Below are positions 63,811 through 64,000 of a stretch of 64,000 nucleotides of DNA, piece by piece; the stretch's first letter is position 1; every line of letters starts with the position of its first letter. Source of the DNA: Oscillospiraceae bacterium (lineage in GTDB: Bacteria; Bacillota; Clostridia; Oscillospirales; Acutalibacteraceae); contig JAISBE010000003.1 in NCBI GenBank assembly GCA_031266365.1, forward strand, positions 207,571-271,570, written 5' to 3'. The translations under genes were made by a program, and so were the position numbers. The notes beneath the pieces were generated by a model. That model had not been told where the DNA came from, ran no database searches, and saw nothing but the letters and a program-made list of their open reading frames with translations.

Positions 63811-63888
63811 AATATTCCAAAAAAGATTACAAACCTAATCGCCCAAATATTTCCACGTACACCGTTGGCGTGAAATCGCGCAAAAGCC
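63811..63888. repeat. Direct repeat, copy 2
   Basis: Second copy of the 78-base repeat, about 350 bases after the first, with the same order: AAAAAAGATTACAAAC, the CACG...CGTG palindrome and CAAAAGCC at the end. No transposase or integrase gene lies between the copies. Confidence 0.8.
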
Positions 63889-64000
63889 ATATTTACAACT
63901 TCACAGTATCTTAAAAAAAATAAAAGAAGGTGCTAAAATGCAATTTTATAGAACAATATTCAGTATAGTATTCTCAAAAAATGTTACTATAAACTAAAGT

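Larger units (their letters stand above)
63410..64000. other. Gene-poor end region with a direct repeat
   Basis: After dapB about 590 bases show no convincing gene. They contain a 78-base direct repeat, a stretch of higher GC between the copies and a tiny ORF of 19 codons (63938-63997) behind AGAAGG. The ORF might be a real peptide but has no other support. A 60-codon ORF at 63608-63790 has no ribosome site. Confidence 0.4.

Noticed and set aside
63461-63888. CRISPR array
   Set aside because: Only two repeat copies of 78 bases with a 270-base gap and no cas genes.

Overview
The window is 64 kb of AT-rich DNA from a low-G+C Firmicute. It most resembles Clostridia of the Oscillospirales/Ruminococcaceae type. 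The signs are the gene content and neighbour pairs (dnaE-pfkA, tilS-hpt-ftsH, recD2-comF-mreB-murA, murT-gatD, truA-ecfT, asd-dapA-dapB, ECF vitamin S-components), Shine-Dalgarno sites of the AGGAGG type and many TTG/GTG starts. Diaminopimelate genes, FtsQ/DivIB and SecG indicate a walled, single-membrane cell. Several decaying genes, large secreted-protein families and a sialic-acid-type pathway suggest a host-associated, perhaps intracellular or gut-symbiont, life. That lifestyle is an inference. No rRNA or tRNA gene was seen.

Layout. 1-13.1 kb (minus): mnmA (cut by the edge), a membrane beta-propeller-like protein with an N-terminal frameshift, truA-ecfT, a radical SAM protein, murA, an mreB-type gene, comF, recD2, thiT and a gatD-like/murT pair. 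13.4-16.7 kb (minus): a three-copy tandem array of secreted proteins; each duplicated unit carries a remnant of the 3' end of neuA. 16.9-19.8 kb: neuB-neuC-neuA. 20.0-25.6 kb: a GC-richer secreted protein, a FemAB/GNAT-like transferase, ftsQ and a DEAD-box helicase. 26.0-27.3 kb (plus): mtaD-like deaminase. 27.6-30.4 kb (minus): one intact and two broken secreted paralogues with an operator-rich promoter. 30.7-35.9 kb (plus): dnaE, pfkA and a small secreted protein. 36.0-37.7 kb (minus): rsmG, a 42-codon small ORF facing a convergent small RNA, and ribU. 38.0-46.2 kb (plus): tilS, hpt, ftsH and parE/parC-type topoisomerase genes. 46.3-50.1 kb (minus): secG, six small secreted proteins in tandem and an Ogg-like glycosylase. 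50.4-55.2 kb (plus): ligA and znuA-znuC-znuB. 55.4-60.3 kb: two double-glycine-leader-like proteins, a broken repeat lipoprotein, tgt and queA. 60.4-63.4 kb (plus): asd-dapA-dapB. The last 600 bases carry a 78-base direct repeat and no convincing gene.

The core genes cover replication and repair, tRNA modification, wall synthesis and lysine/DAP synthesis, with vitamin and metal uptake. The accessory layer is three secreted families. Within each family the signal peptides are conserved and the mature parts have diverged strongly, and two of the families show pseudogenes. Two genes (comF, ogg) have no ATG/GTG/TTG start and seem to begin at ATT. Two genes have a perfect ribosome site and start but need one extra A in a poly-A run to stay in frame. 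Two genes have an in-frame TAG followed by a long open frame. The most system-like new locus is the convergent pair at 36.8-37.1 kb, which has the layout of a type I toxin-antitoxin module.
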